Source: Dillenia suffruticosa
Lineage: Eukaryota > Streptophyta > Magnoliopsida > Dilleniales > Dilleniaceae
DNA length: 64,000 nt
Direction of reading: 5' to 3'
Assembly: GCA_033439265.1 (NCBI GenBank)
Contig: JAVTVX010000024.1
Span: forward strand, 9,593,001-9,657,000
Shown here piece after piece: positions 12,226 through 23,537 of this stretch. Under the pieces are notes generated by a model. It worked only from the letters and a program-made list of their open reading frames with translations, made no database searches and had not been told where the DNA came from. Numbering within the stretch: the stretch's first letter is position 1; each line of letters begins with the position of its first letter. The translations under genes were made by a program, and so were the position numbers.

Positions 12226-13270
12226 TCACGATGAGCATCTCATCCTCAATCGAAAAATAACGTCGAAGTATATGTCCTCGACTACTCCTATGAGGAGAGG
12301 GAGTCTTCTCACCTTTAGATAGGCCACTCCCACTATGACCAAGATCCGTAACAAGTTCTTAAGTCCGCTACTGGGCTCAACCGAGTCTTTAGGCTCACCC
12401 ATCTTATAAAAGGTGAAGTCCAGGTCGATTTCACCTTTCTTAGAGAAATCATTTTCCAGGAACATAGCTTTACGAGATTCGATATCAGAGACCGTGTCAT
12501 CCGTACGTTCACCTAGGAACAAATATCCCTAATGTTCGGAGTACCTTATGAAGATACACTTCTTTCCTCGCAGGCCAAACTTGGAGTGTGAGTACGAGGA
12601 ATTGTGAACGTATGCAGCACGACCCCATGACTTCAAGTGATTAAGGTTAGGCTGCCTCCCTGTCCAAAACTCATATGGGTTACTGACTACGGATTTCATT
12701 GGAACATGGTCGATAACGCAAGCAGCAGTCAACAATGCATCCCTCCAATGGCAAATGGCTAAATTGGCATGCGCCATAATAGATCTCACCATCTCCAACA
12801 GAGTCATGTTCCTTCTCTCGACTATCCCGTTCCGCTGGGGAGTAGTAGAAATAGTCAATCGTCTCGTAATACTCTTCTCGAAACAGAGCTCTGTAAACTT
12901 TTCAGACAAATACTCGTATTCTCAATCGGTTTTAAGAGTCTTGACTCTCAAGTCTAACTAATTTTCTACCTCGTTGATTAACCTCTTGAAGCAATCTAAT
13001 GCCTAAGATTTGTGCGCGATCAGGTATACGTAACCAAAACGCGTATAATCGTTTATAAACGTAATGAAATACGTAGTTTCATTTCGGTCTCTTACATTCA
13101 TAGGCCCATAAATATCGGAGTTGATCAATTGCAATGCAGTCTCAGCCCTCATTGCCTTTCCAAATGGTTTCCTCGTCGCTTTGCTGACTAGGCAAAAATT
13201 ACATAAGGGCAACTCAACCCAAGTTAGTGGGTCCAACAAACCACTCGTAGTTAACCGGTACATAAAAGAG
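12226..13270 (-). pseudogene. Copia C integrase remnant
   Basis: 13003-13263 carries the pre-integrase/zinc-binding end and the start of the core (NSDIYGPMNVRDRNETTYFI, FINDYTRFGYVYL). 12529-12909 carries the later core (TPQRNGIVERRNMTLLEMVR, HWRDALLTAACVIDHVP, NPYEFWTGRQPNLNHLKSWG). Orientation and order match the other Copia parts. Broken fossil. Confidence 0.88.
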
Positions 13271-13399
13271 AATTATTGTATAAGATAGAAACACTCAAGT
13301 TTCTGAAAAAAAAAACAGAATATTCTAAACGATCTAAACAAATAACAGATACGAGATTCTGTCAAATCTCAGGAGCATACAATACATCGTGCAAGTATA

Positions 13400-13620
13400 T
13401 GATTTGATTACTTCGCAGCATTAGCTTGCATGTACCAATCCCCTTCATAACCACAAATACTCTGTTCCCCCACATACAGCCTCCTCGCATAGGAACTCAA
13501 TCGGCGGAACTCTACATATGTGCTCTTATCACAATCTACACGGTCGGTGGCTCCTGAGTCCACAATCCACAAAGGAGAGGAGTCAGTGAGTATCACAATG
13601 GATGAAACATAGCTTATACC
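13400..13620 (-). pseudogene. Copia C protease remnant
   Basis: The minus-strand translation reads SPLWIVDSGATDRVDCDKST, the retropepsin block with the active-site D-S-G triad, followed by the usual strand region. It lies between gag and integrase as expected for Copia. Confidence 0.85.
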
Positions 13621-13639
13621 ATATAAGGAAGAAGGACAT

Positions 13640-14414
13640 ATCTTTCGCTTGCGAGTGATGCACAGACTTGCCGCAAACGTAGCATTTGACTTTGCTCTTG
13701 TTAAGCTCCTTCTTCCTGCATTTCTGACCTTTGTTCTCGGTCTTTGCTAATGGCTTTTTCTTGCTTTGGCTAGATTTCTTGTCATGCTTGCACCATTTAC
13801 GCTTGATGCCCTTGAAGCCCTTACTCGAGCTCGTAATGTCTACTCACATCCATGAAAGTACGAATACTTTCAGTGTGTGTGACATAGGTCTTAACCATAT
13901 CCCAGGAGTCATGTAAAGACCGGATGACCCCTAGTACCTAAAGCTCATTAAACATCGGCTCCCCTAAGTTCTTCAAAGAGGCGATCATACTCGACATGTG
14001 CATAAGATACTGTTTCATAGTATGATCGGGTCTCTTCTTATAGGTGATAAACCTATAGGTTAGCATTCTTAGCTAAGGAGCTGACCGGGAGCCAAGGTGC
14101 TCTCTCAGAGCAACACAAACCGACATTGCAGTAGAATACTGCTCATAAACTAGAATCAGATTATCGTACACGTTGTTAAGGAGGATTGCCCTAACTTGGT
14201 CATCCGTCTTTTTCAATGCACGATACGTCTCCTGATCCAGTTTTGCCTGAGGCGTGTCACCCACCCCCGGGTCTAACATCTCATAATTTAGAACCTCCGC
14301 TAGGTCCTATTCCTCGAAAACAAACTGAACCTTCCGGTGCCAAATTTCGTAGTTGTCACTGTTCAGCTTGTTTCACTTCACGAGATCAAGTACGATATTT
14401 TTTGTTGCAGCCAT
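13640..14414 (-). pseudogene. Copia C gag remnant
   Basis: The probable start codon is at 14414-14412 on the minus strand (MAATKNIVLDL), followed by blocks typical of Copia gag (NYEIWHRKVQFVFEE; ALKKTDDQVRAILLNNVYDN; YSTAMSVCVALREHLG). A zinc-knuckle-like CYVCGKSVHH lies near 13660-13690. Broken fossil. Confidence 0.8.
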
Positions 14415-15733
14415 AATCTTTGTCACGTAGAAAAAGAAACGTTAGTGACTAATGATATTTATTATCACAATTTCGTGCACCCGACGAATCAACAAATCCA
14501 AAATGATTCGAGTATTGACCCAAAGCGAGTGTATAGGTCAACGGATACCATACACTACAACCCGGGATCTCATCTTACCATCCGGACTTGGATTTCGCGC
14601 ACAAAATCCCACAAATAGTCACAAATATACCTAACGCGTCGCTGGGGTACCCACGTGTCGCCATGCGTCCGCAGGCACTGCCACATACCTCCATGCGCTG
14701 GCAGCAACCTGGCTCATGCACATGGCATGGCTCAGCTCACGAGCGCCCAGTCACAACGCGCGGCTCACATTCCTTTATGCTCTGAGCCGTGTCACCCGAG
14801 TAGGACACGGGTCCGACAACGGGTCAGGGTCTGATCTGACCGGTCGGTCAATGGGTCGGGGTCCAACCTAATCATGTTGGTACGCAAGGTCGGAGCAGGT
14901 TAGGCTCCGAACCGATCTGGCTTCCTGACCGCTTCACGTACCTCACTCACGCGTGAAGTGCATGCGCCTGCCTGTTGCTATGTGATGCCCCTCTCCGCGC
15001 GTGCTTCTCACGTGCCCACGAGTCTGGATGGTTTCTTCCTTACCCGACAAGTTTGCAACTTGGTTTTTCGACCCGATTTCTGAAAAACTCATTTTCAACC
15101 ACTTTTTCATGCGCGATTTCGATCAGAAAATTAATTTGGACTTCCCAAAAACATTCTGAACTCAATTTTTTGGGATATTCAAGCTCTAAAATGACGAATC
15201 AAATGTCCAAATTTTGGCTCTCTGCGACCTCGTTAAAAAATCCAGTTTCTAGCAACGACAATTCACAAAATGCATATCAAAACGTAGATCAATGCATGTG
15301 GAACACATATGTACCATTTTATAAATCAACCATCCCTTTACACCAACAGATTTAGAGCTTTTAGTTCCGGGCACTATTAGGGTCGAAAACTTTGGCTTCA
15401 AGTTTCATGGCGAAAACATACTCCAAAAATTTCGAAAAAAATATATTCATGATCTACATAATATGGGTAATATCATGGTATAATCGGATTCATGAAACTC
15501 ATTCGTGATCCGAATCCCAAAATTTTTAACCCTATATTTTTATATCAAAAAAATTTCAAAAATTTGTGACACTTTTGTATGTGTATGTGCATCTAAATTC
15601 TAATATCGGTATTCGACACATAGGAGGATAAAGGGGGAGTTACCAAATTATGGTTAATGGCATAGTCAATGGGATAATGGAAGTTATCCCATTATCCCAA
15701 AGTTATCAAAATATCTTCCATTGGCATTTTTCA
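14415..15733 (-). repeat. Leader and 5' LTR region of Copia C
   Basis: It matches the region 5160-6306 between A and B in two blocks (14420-14600; 15350-15733). It has a GC-rich block at about 14630-15010, then AT-rich sequence, and ends with the family edge GGATAATGGAAGTTATCCC near 15664 and CATTTTTCA at 15733. No clean primer-binding site is visible before gag. The LTR/leader boundary is uncertain. Confidence 0.5.
15560..15606 (+). repeat. Inverted copy of a Copia LTR edge
   Basis: AAATTTGTGACAC...GTATGTGCATCTAAATTC is the reverse complement of the LTR start at 8501-8550 (TTGGAATTTAGATGCACATA...GTGACAAATTT), and is followed by a PBS-like TCGGTATTCGAC. It therefore lies opposite to the surrounding element. 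Confidence 0.7.
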
Positions 15734-16050
15734 AAAGAAAAAGTTAGGGAAGAAGAGGAGAGAAAAGAAAAGATGTCAAAATAGGATTGTCAAAATTAAA
15801 TTAATATTTTTCAGGATTACAAATTTATTTATTTATTTTTTTTACTTTAAAAACTATAAAATATTTTTTTATTGATTTAAAATATATGATGGTAATATCA
15901 TATTTTATTTTTATTACGTAGTGGATTTAAAAAAAAAGATTTATATGGAATTTAATTAAATAAATAAGTTTTAAAAAAGATAAATGGTAACAAAATTAAT
16001 GTAAAATAAATATGAATCATAAAAACTAATTGAATTTAAAAAATCAAAGA
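15734..16050. other. AT-rich intergenic sequence
   Basis: It begins with a purine-rich stretch (about 15734-15780), followed by T- and A-rich low-complexity DNA. I see no gene or recognisable repeat here. Confidence 0.6.
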
Positions 16051-16054
16051 GGTG

Positions 16055-16960
16055 CAATTGTCCAAGATCGTCCGTTCTTAGGTCTACCCTTGGTTTGAAC
16101 AATCCTTTTGTGAGAATATCTTCTCTTTGTCGCAATATTAGAACCAAAGGTTTATAAATAGCTTCCTCTTCAATATTCTCTTTTATGAGATGTTTGCCAA
16201 TCTCAACATGTTTGGTTCTGTAACGTTCAAGTGGTCATGTGTGATGCTAATAGCTGCATTTTTGTCACAATACTACTTCGTAGGCATGATTGCGGGTCTT
16301 CTTAGCTTTTCCAAAACACACATCATCTCACAAATCCCAAGGGCCATTGATCTGTATTTTGCTTCAGCACTATTCCGAGCAAGCACACTTTGGTTTTTGC
16401 TTCTCCATGTCACTAAGTTCCCTCTCACAAACTTGCAATAGCCTGCGTCAGTGTATGCCTCTAGTTGGTCATTTTACTTGAAGAATAGACAATGCCCGAA
16501 TAACTCCTGAAATACCTTAGGAGGATCCGGTGTACAACTTCAAGATGCTCTTCATGAATTGGCTCACAAGACTGACAACAAACACAATATCAGGTCATTT
16601 ATGTGACAACTAAATAAGCTACCTAACCAGATTCTGAACTCGTGTAACACTAGATCTCCTATGTTCTCTCCCATCTTCTGATTTAGATCAATAGGAGTTA
16701 CTGCAGGAGGACAACCACTCATCCCTTTGTGAAACTGCAAATCCCTTCTTTGATGGAGCTACCTTCATTCCGAAAAATTACTTCAAATGACTCCATATCT
16801 TTAATTTCAAATTCAAAATGGAGACATTGTTTTAATTATCCATTTCAGTTATCTCCAAATTATATTATCCACGTAAACCATGAGAATGGCCATCTTTCCA
16901 TCAGTTGAATACTTTGTAGACATGGTGTGTTATATCTGTGTACTTTAATGTATTCTTGCC
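16055..16960 (-). mobile_element. Copia pol remnant (end of RT and RNase H)
   Basis: Minus-strand translation gives Copia blocks in order from high to low coordinates: MAILMVYVDNII (catalytic RT block, about 16875-16915), MSGCPPAVTPIDLNQKMG (about 16670-16725), VSLVSQFMKSILK (about 16540-16580), then PLERYRTKHVEIGKHLIKE (about 16180-16235) and a decayed ILTKGLF motif. These are the RT-to-RNase H motifs of a Copia lineage distinct from the cluster at 1-15.7 kb. No LTRs are visible. Old, short and broken. Confidence 0.85.
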
Positions 16961-16977
16961 CGTTTACAAGTTGAGCT

Positions 16978-17255
16978 GGTGTTTGGTTCATCCTCGAAAA
17001 TCAGAATTAAAAATTTTAAGAATCGAAATCAGAATCGAAATCTGATATGAATTATTTGATTCAAATTTTGAAATAAATATGATTATTATCGTTGATATTT
17101 GATTTGTATATTTTAGGAATGAGAATCATAAAATTATTAATTTTATTTTTAATAAAAAATATTTTTTATTAAAGAATAAAAATATATCCCTTGATTAAAA
17201 AAAACATTTTTTTATTAAAAAAATATAAATAAATAATTAACACCAAACAAATTAG
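16978..17255. mobile_element. Candidate MITE (non-autonomous DNA transposon)
   Basis: The left edge GGTGTTTGGTTC (16978) and right edge ACACCAAACAAATT (near 17242) are inverted relative to each other and bracket about 280 bases of AT-rich DNA without an ORF. This layout fits a small MITE, but the terminal repeats are short and no clear target duplication is visible. Confidence 0.35.
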
Positions 17256-18124
17256 CATTAAACTGTGGAAATAGGGTCTTTGACAATGTTTAAATAAACG
17301 TTTATCAAAAAATTAAAATTTTTTTGTTAATATATAAATTTTTTGATAAATACGTGTATTAAAATTTTTTTAATAAAAAAAATTTATTAGTGACTAATAA
17401 AAATATGTGTCTTGTTACTTATTATTACTTATTCAAAATTTTTTGAAAAAAGATAATTATAAAAAAAGTATTAAAGATTTTTTATCATTTTCACAAAAAA
17501 AAATATTGAAGTGTCCAGAAATCTGACTCTCCCCGCCTAGGTAGCACTGTTCATCATCTGTACCTCTGGGACCAAAAATCAAAACCTGATGCTCGGTCGT
17601 TGATGCTTAATCGACGGCAACAGTTGAACCTCCGGCGGTGAAGGGCGAAGACGACTGACGGCCGTGATTGGAACCAAGATGGCGAAGAAATTGAAGATTG
17701 CAGTAGGGGACTCAATGGTCGAGTGGAGGAAATAAGGAGGATGATGGAGTACGACAGTGGCAATTTGACGGTGGAGTTCTACGATGACCGGAAAGTCGTG
17801 AAGCTTTGAAGGAAGATGAATGGCTGAACTTTCGAAAGCGATTGAACAATTGATGAGAAAAGCGAATGGGCGGAGAAGTCAAATAACACGATGGGGGAAC
17901 TCGAACGATTGAACGGCGACTATGAATCGAGAGCAGCGGCTGATGGAAGTCAAAGAAGACGGTGTAAATGATCTCTGCGACTGGAGACGTTCGGCAGGGC
18001 AAAAGGTGGAAGTCAAATTTGTTGAGTTTCAAACATGAGTTTCAAACCAGGCTGTTGGTGACTGCTTTAACCCATTCTATGATTTATATATATATAAGTT
18101 TACATACCTTTGTTCCAAAGTTCT
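17256..18124. other. Intergenic sequence, no gene recognised
   Basis: The first 260 bases are very AT-rich with several A/T runs. 17530-18040 is more balanced in composition and has minus-strand ORFs of 69 and 106 codons that are rich in Ser, Pro, Phe and Arg. These resemble no family I know and look like chance ORFs. Confidence 0.5.
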
Positions 18125-18133
18125 CTGCAAAAC

Positions 18134-18242
18134 ACGGTAGAGGATCCATGTAAGCTCCCACCGTCAAGTCATCACTAAGAAACGCATGCTTCACATATAG
18201 TTGTTGTAGGAACCAGTCAAGATTTGGTACAATTGACAGCAG
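18134..18242 (-). other. Exon-like open stretch of unknown origin
   Basis: The minus strand reads open for about 37 codons (containing NLDWFLQQLYVKHAFLSDD and AYMDPLPCFAENFGTK) and ends at AAG followed by GTATGTAAAC at 18133 downward, a good plant 5' splice site. There is no start codon at its head and no partner exon that I can find. It may be a gene fragment, a captured exon or chance. I do not recognise the family. Confidence 0.3.
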
Positions 18243-21200
18243 TCATTGCATTTGATTACGGTGGATTGAATTGTTTGGTTATCACCCTTACAAACAGCTT
18301 TTACTTAACTGATTATCTTTTAAATTATATAGGTATTCATGTAAAATGATTATGAATAAAGTTAGAGATAATCAATATATTTTGAATACATAGAATAGAT
18401 CGGTGGATGACATGAATCATGATTTAGTAATTTTTTTAGTGTGTTTTTATAATTCAATCCTTACTACTACTGATAAGAGAATCATTATATAACAATGAGT
18501 TTCAACGATTAAAGTGATTTTGTATTTTTGATTGTGAATTTTGGAAAGAATAGATATTTTTTGAAAAACAAACCACATAATGAATACAATTGATGTCCCC
18601 GTGATCCTTATCCCTTTGGAATTTATTTTAATTTATTTACATATCATTTAGTAGATTTTGAGTTTCATCTGAAAGGTCTGTAAGAAGAATTTCTCCTTCC
18701 CCCCCGCCCCCCCCCCCTTAATTTTTGTTTTTTAAATACATTTTATGATACCAATTAAAAAAACATTATTTTTAACATTTTTCAATTTAATAACTTTTTT
18801 AGGCTTTTAATTTGGAAAAGAAATTGTAAATACCTTTTATATTTTATTTTATTCACATATAGCAGTCATCTCAAGGTCCCATGGCCACTAACTCATGTTA
18901 TTTAATGGTTGTCAAATATAAAAAATTATTTGAGATAATCTCTTGCATGGTTCTAGTTACCATAAATTGGAATATTGTTCTTCTTATGTTTTATAGGTCT
19001 AAAACCTTCTTCTCCCTTATATCGTATAAACCATTTTTTTTTTTTTTTTTTTTTGTATAATGTAAGATGTAATACACTAAAAATTTGTTTTGTTCATATT
19101 ATTCTGTTTATATTAAGAACTGATATCAAAGTAGGGTTTTAGTTTTACAATAGTTTCAATAAAATTTTGACATCCAGAAGTTCAATCAAAGAGTTAATTC
19201 ATATCAATTACAATAAGATCTCTCTCTCAGTCACCTAACCTAAAGCTTGTTGTTCTACTAGTGTAATTGACTTCCCTACTTATCTTTGTGATTACGTTAT
19301 CATCTTGCCCTTGCTACCTTGCATGAATGTTCATTTTAGAGAGAGAAGTTGATCAAAACGATTTTAGCAACAACCTATGTCTAATGGTTACTGACTCTAA
19401 AAAGAATTTCAACATCTGTTGCCGTAAATCTCTTCGCTGCCGTGACTCCGCCATTGACGTTTGATGGTGACATTGGCTTTCTCTAAATTGAAGTTCAATT
19501 TCATGGAATTTAGAGTCATGAGCTTGTTTATGAAATCCAAACATGTATTTGAACATCAAATGAGTCCAATTTATAGTCCGTGACTTCAAGTAACGTTCAT
19601 CTCCGGCGATACTTGAAATCTTCAAATTGATACTGAATTCTGCCCATTTTCAGTTTTGCAAGGTTGAAATCATTGCAGAAGTGGAAAGGAAGGTATTCCA
19701 AGGATCAAAATCACGGGCCAGAGGTGACATCGGAATCTGAAACAGACATCGGAATCGCATTCCAAGTTGAAGAAACTGACGGTCGGAATCTGAAACTTGG
19801 TAATAACATCTTTGGTCCATCATGACATCGATTACTGCACATCAGTTTAGCTCGATGCGAGGGAAATTCTTCAAGGACCTAACCTTGATGCCGGTGGCTT
19901 GATGGTGGGGTTTCATGATGTGGAGTGGTCGACGGCGGAGGAAGACTGAAAAAGTGGAGGAAGCATAGGAGAAGGGGAGATCTTGGCGATTGAGACAACA
20001 GGAAGCTGCCGAAAAGAGGATAGATGAGATTAATTGATTAGGGTAATTTGAATTAGCAGAGGCAGAGAGAGAGTGCAGGAAGAGAGAGGGAGTCTAAGGT
20101 TGTGGAAGGAACGGAGGAAGAGGGAGATAGAAGAGGGAGAGGGAGTGGAGAGAATTTTTTATCCTCGTTCTAAGTTTTTAAATGAAAAGAACTTAACCAT
20201 TTTACATTTTTTATTACCTTAACAAAAAAAAATTATATGAGAGGGTTTAACTTTGCAAATTTCCGTAATTAAGGTTTAAGAGGCCTTTATTTTCCCTCTA
20301 TAGTTCATCTGTTATTTTTACATTTTCCCAAATAAATTTACAAGGTCAAAACCAAGGCTAATTACTAAAAAGCTCGTCCTGTGTACCAAGGTTTTACCAG
20401 TAGATGATTCGAGAAGACTTTAGCCTAAGTCTCATCTCCACCGCTACTTTATAATTATTTTTTTATTTACATACCAATAATAAAAAATTTAATTAATTTG
20501 ATTCGAATAGTTTTATAATTTAATAAAAAATCGATTCTATTCATGTCTATTTTTTATTTTTAAAATTCAAATATAAAATTTTAATTAAAAAAATTTATTA
20601 TATTATTATTAAACTTACAAATCATTAATTTATATTTTGATCGTTATGGTCATCACTTAACAGCGACATCTTGGGCACATGAGTGTCAAATTTGTTGAAA
20701 TTACTGTTATTCTGATACCACTTATTAAAATAAAGAAAATGATATAAAGAAATAATAGTTTATTATATTACATTTTAGGTTATACAAAAGGATCTTTTCA
20801 TATAGAAGGGAGGATAAGATTTTAGACCTACATATACCCACGACGGATATTCCAATTTAGGCTATTTAAGACCGTACAACATGGAATCCTCAAAACTATT
20901 TCCTTTTATCTCCTTTTTAATATACTAAAATTGTAATTGTTGTTGAATTTGGGATTAAATTGAAAATGAGGAAAAAAAAATTAGGATTGCAAATATGATT
21001 TTTAATTACTAATGCATATATATAATACATAAATTAATAATTCTTTATAAAAATAAAAGAGAGTATGGGTAATCTAAAGAAGGGAGCCCTACCTCGATAC
21101 TCGCTGGTGTTGTAATAAATTTTCAATTTGGCATAATTTCTGTCCCCTTCCCATTCATTACCTCCATTTTTCTAAGGTGAGGTGAGCAATTACTTTATTA

Positions 21201-22440
21201 TTAACAGAGTATTACTATATCAATTAAAAGTAAAAAAAAAAATTATATATATAAATTAAGTCATACGTTATAGCACATCATAAAAGAAAAAGATTATAAC
21301 ATTCAAATTTAAAAAAAATTAAATTGATCAAAATATTTTTTAATAATAATAATCATGACAATGCATGAGAAAATGAAGAAAAGAAAAAAAAAAGGGTTTC
21401 TTTATACAATTCATGTATGGGAGGCAAGAACATTGCAATCACCTTGTAAAACTTTATAAAAGTAAAAACACAGGAATTTCCATTTCTTTCTTTATATTTC
21501 TTTAATTATATTAACGCGTTTTTTTTATACAATAAAATAAAATCAAATAGAATTGAATAAAAAAATAAAAAATAAAAATAGAAAAATCCTATCACTTAAA
21601 TTGTCCCCGAAAAATATTATATCAGCGCGGGTTTGGCCGTGCATTTCTACACAACTTCCTTTTTAGATCGAAAGATACCAAATTTTCCTTTCCATTATTC
21701 TTACTACTAATCATGACAATGCATCAGCAATGATTAACAAGCGAAGAATAATCACCTATACTACTGTCTCCACATTAGCCTTATACCCAACCTATAATTG
21801 AATGCAATGTTTCTTTTTAGTACCATATTTAGATCAAAATATTTATCCGGCCAATGATAATTAATAATTAATAAAGTTTTTTTATTTATAAATAAAAAAT
21901 TTATGGATTTAGAGTTACAAAATGAGATATCTCCGTTTTTCACACAATCTGCTAAGTAATCTTTAATAATTATTAAGATTTGAACCTAATTCTTTAAAAG
22001 AAGCTATCAGAATCTCCTGACAGTCAAATTATATCAATTTATACATAAATAAAGCTCTTTATGTCATTTAAAAATGAATTTTCTAAATTTTTGCGGTGAT
22101 TATATATATAAACATCTCAACAACTTTTTTTTGATTGAAGATCAGCATTGAGAAACAAAAATCTTCACTTTTTAGTCTAACGTACACTTTTTCATTGTTT
22201 AACATTTGACGACACAAATATAATCATCCCTTTTTTTTTTCTTTTACACTTTAGCCAACAGATAATTAAAAAAATGAAGAAATTGTTGCTGATAAATGCA
22301 AAACAATAGAACTATGCTTTTCAAAACTATTTAAAATATTATAGAGATATGTCTAATAAATTTGTTAATTTTAATTTCTTCCATCCTTTTTAGCTTTCCA
22401 AAAGTAATAATAATAGTTTCCTTGATACATCAAAGTCCAA
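18243..22440. other. AT-rich intergenic region
   Basis: No convincing gene. Visible items are a C-rich homopolymer tract (18699-18718), a T run of about 21 (19034-19054), a purine-rich GAGA-type stretch at about 19930-20155, a primer-site-like TCTGATACCAC at 20716-20726 (possible old LTR element, unsupported by any domain), and a 17-base direct repeat TAATCATGACAATGCAT near 21350 and 21709. The rest is A/T-rich low-complexity DNA. Confidence 0.6.
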
Positions 22441-22688
22441 ACGTCAGAAGGGCAATTTAGTCATTTCAAAGTCACTAATTAACGTTACCACATTTAATAA
22501 TTTTCCTTTTATATTCCCCACCCCCAACGCGACAACATAAAAAGACGTATTTGACCCCATCTCCATAATTGAATAAATTAATATTAATAATATTGGTAAA
22601 GAGCAAACACCGCCTCCGGCCTCCACTTCCATAAAAAAGGGCTTTGGTGCTTTCTTTTTTCAAAACATTTCCGATAATTATGGTTAAA

Positions 22689-22700
22689 TTGGCGGGAAAA
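22689..22700 (-). promoter_or_regulatory. E2F-like site upstream of the PLATZ gene
   Basis: TTGGCGGGAAAA reads TTTTCCCGCCAA on the other strand and contains a perfect TTTCCCGC E2F/DP core. It lies about 170 bases upstream of the TATA box. The motif is seen directly; use by E2F is inferred. Confidence 0.5.
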
Positions 22701-22810
22701 TGGTCACTTCCGCTGTAAAGTCGTACGGCTCTCCGCGTACAATCATCGAGGTTATTTAATCTTAGCCGTCGACTTGTGCTGTGTAGATCGAACGGCTTAA
22801 AAGGCGTGGG

Positions 22811-22818
22811 TTCCCGCC
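22811..22818 (+). promoter_or_regulatory. Second E2F-like site
   Basis: TTCCCGCC, one base short of the E2F core at its first T, lies 43 bases upstream of the TATA box. Together with the site at 22689 it forms a pair. Confidence 0.35.
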
Positions 22819-22860
22819 GCCTGTTCTGTCATCGAGTCATTGGGGTTGGACTCTGTACAG

Positions 22861-22868
22861 TATAAATA
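22861..22868 (+). promoter_or_regulatory. TATA box of the PLATZ gene
   Basis: TATAAATA, a near-ideal plant TATA box, lies 237 bases before the start codon. Transcription is expected to begin about 30 bases further on, near 22892-22900. Confidence 0.65.
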
Positions 22869-22891
22869 AGAAGAGCGAGAGCCTATTCAAG

Positions 22892-23104
22892 GCTTTTTCT
22901 ATTTTCTGTTTTTATTTTTGCACTTTCCATAAAAATCCCATTTCGAAAATTCTAATATTATTTTCTTAAATATTCACTTTCTCTAATAAAAAACTTTCTT
23001 AACAGAAACAAAAATAGAAATTCATAATTCTTCTTTCTCCTCCCCCCACCCCTCTCTCTCTGCTTCTTCTCGTTGCTCTTCGTTGAATTCTTCCGAATTT
23101 ATCA
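22892..23104 (+). other. Predicted 5' UTR of the PLATZ gene
   Basis: It runs from the expected start site below the TATA box to the start codon. It contains the CT-rich tract at about 23030-23070 (CTCCTCCCCCCACCCCTCTC), which is common in plant leaders. The start position is inferred from TATA spacing only. Confidence 0.5.
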
Positions 23105-23506
23105 ATGGTGAGTCATTTAATTTCGACGAAATTATGAAAAAAGATTCTGCTTTTGTTTGGGAAGTCCAATGTTTGATTCTTGAAAACTCTGATGCAGGTG
23201 ATAAAGAATTGGTTAAGGACGCTCCTTGAGACAGAATTCTTTGTGTCGTGTGAGGAACACGAGAATTTGAGGAAGAACGAAGTGAATGTATTGTGTATAG
23301 ACTGCAATCTCTCCTTTTGCAGACACTGTCTTGCTTCTTCGTCTTCGTCGCATGATGGTCATCGTCGTCTGCAGATCTGCAAATATGTCTACCGAGATGT
23401 CGTTCGTCTTCACGACATTGAGAAACTCCTTAATTGCTCCAAAATTCAGGTCGCTTTCTTTTATTTCTTTAATTTTCACAACTTTCTTTGTCTTCTCTTT
23501 CATGAG

Positions 23507-23537
<31 letters not shown>

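Larger units (their letters stand above)
8501..15733 (-). mobile_element. Ty1/Copia retrotransposon C (fossil, most complete of the cluster)
   Basis: Minus-strand element with, from high to low coordinates, LTR/leader (14415-15733), gag (13640-14414), protease (about 13400-13620), integrase (12226-13270), RT (11361-12160), RNase H (10658-11190), a long 3' noncoding region (8980-10650, including a tandem duplication), PPT and 3' LTR (8501-8969). Blocks such as YVDDIM (RT), WIVDSGATD (protease) and TPQRNGIVERRN (integrase) are well preserved. It is broken, with roughly ten or more breaks, and is the least decayed of the three copies. Confidence 0.88.

Noticed and set aside
17256-17520. Second MITE in the AT-rich block
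   Set aside because: Some local A/T palindromes, but no consistent terminal inverted repeat; low-complexity DNA makes such matches common.
17712-18032. 106-codon minus-strand ORF
   Set aside because: Ser/Pro/Phe-rich with no known domain, and no supporting exon or promoter. Treated as chance.
19353-19625. 90-codon minus-strand ORF
   Set aside because: No recognisable motif and no neighbouring exon signals.
20716-20726. TCTGATACCAC, resembling a reverse-complement primer-binding site
   Set aside because: No LTR pair, PPT or coding part could be found around it; kept only as a note.
21970-22030. GATTTGAACCTAA, resembling a reverse-complement B box of a tRNA or SINE
   Set aside because: No A box at the right distance and no cloverleaf can be drawn.
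22444-22663. Two overlapping minus-strand ORFs of 62 codons upstream of the PLATZ gene
   Set aside because: Low complexity, overlapping, and located in the promoter region with no similarity to known proteins.
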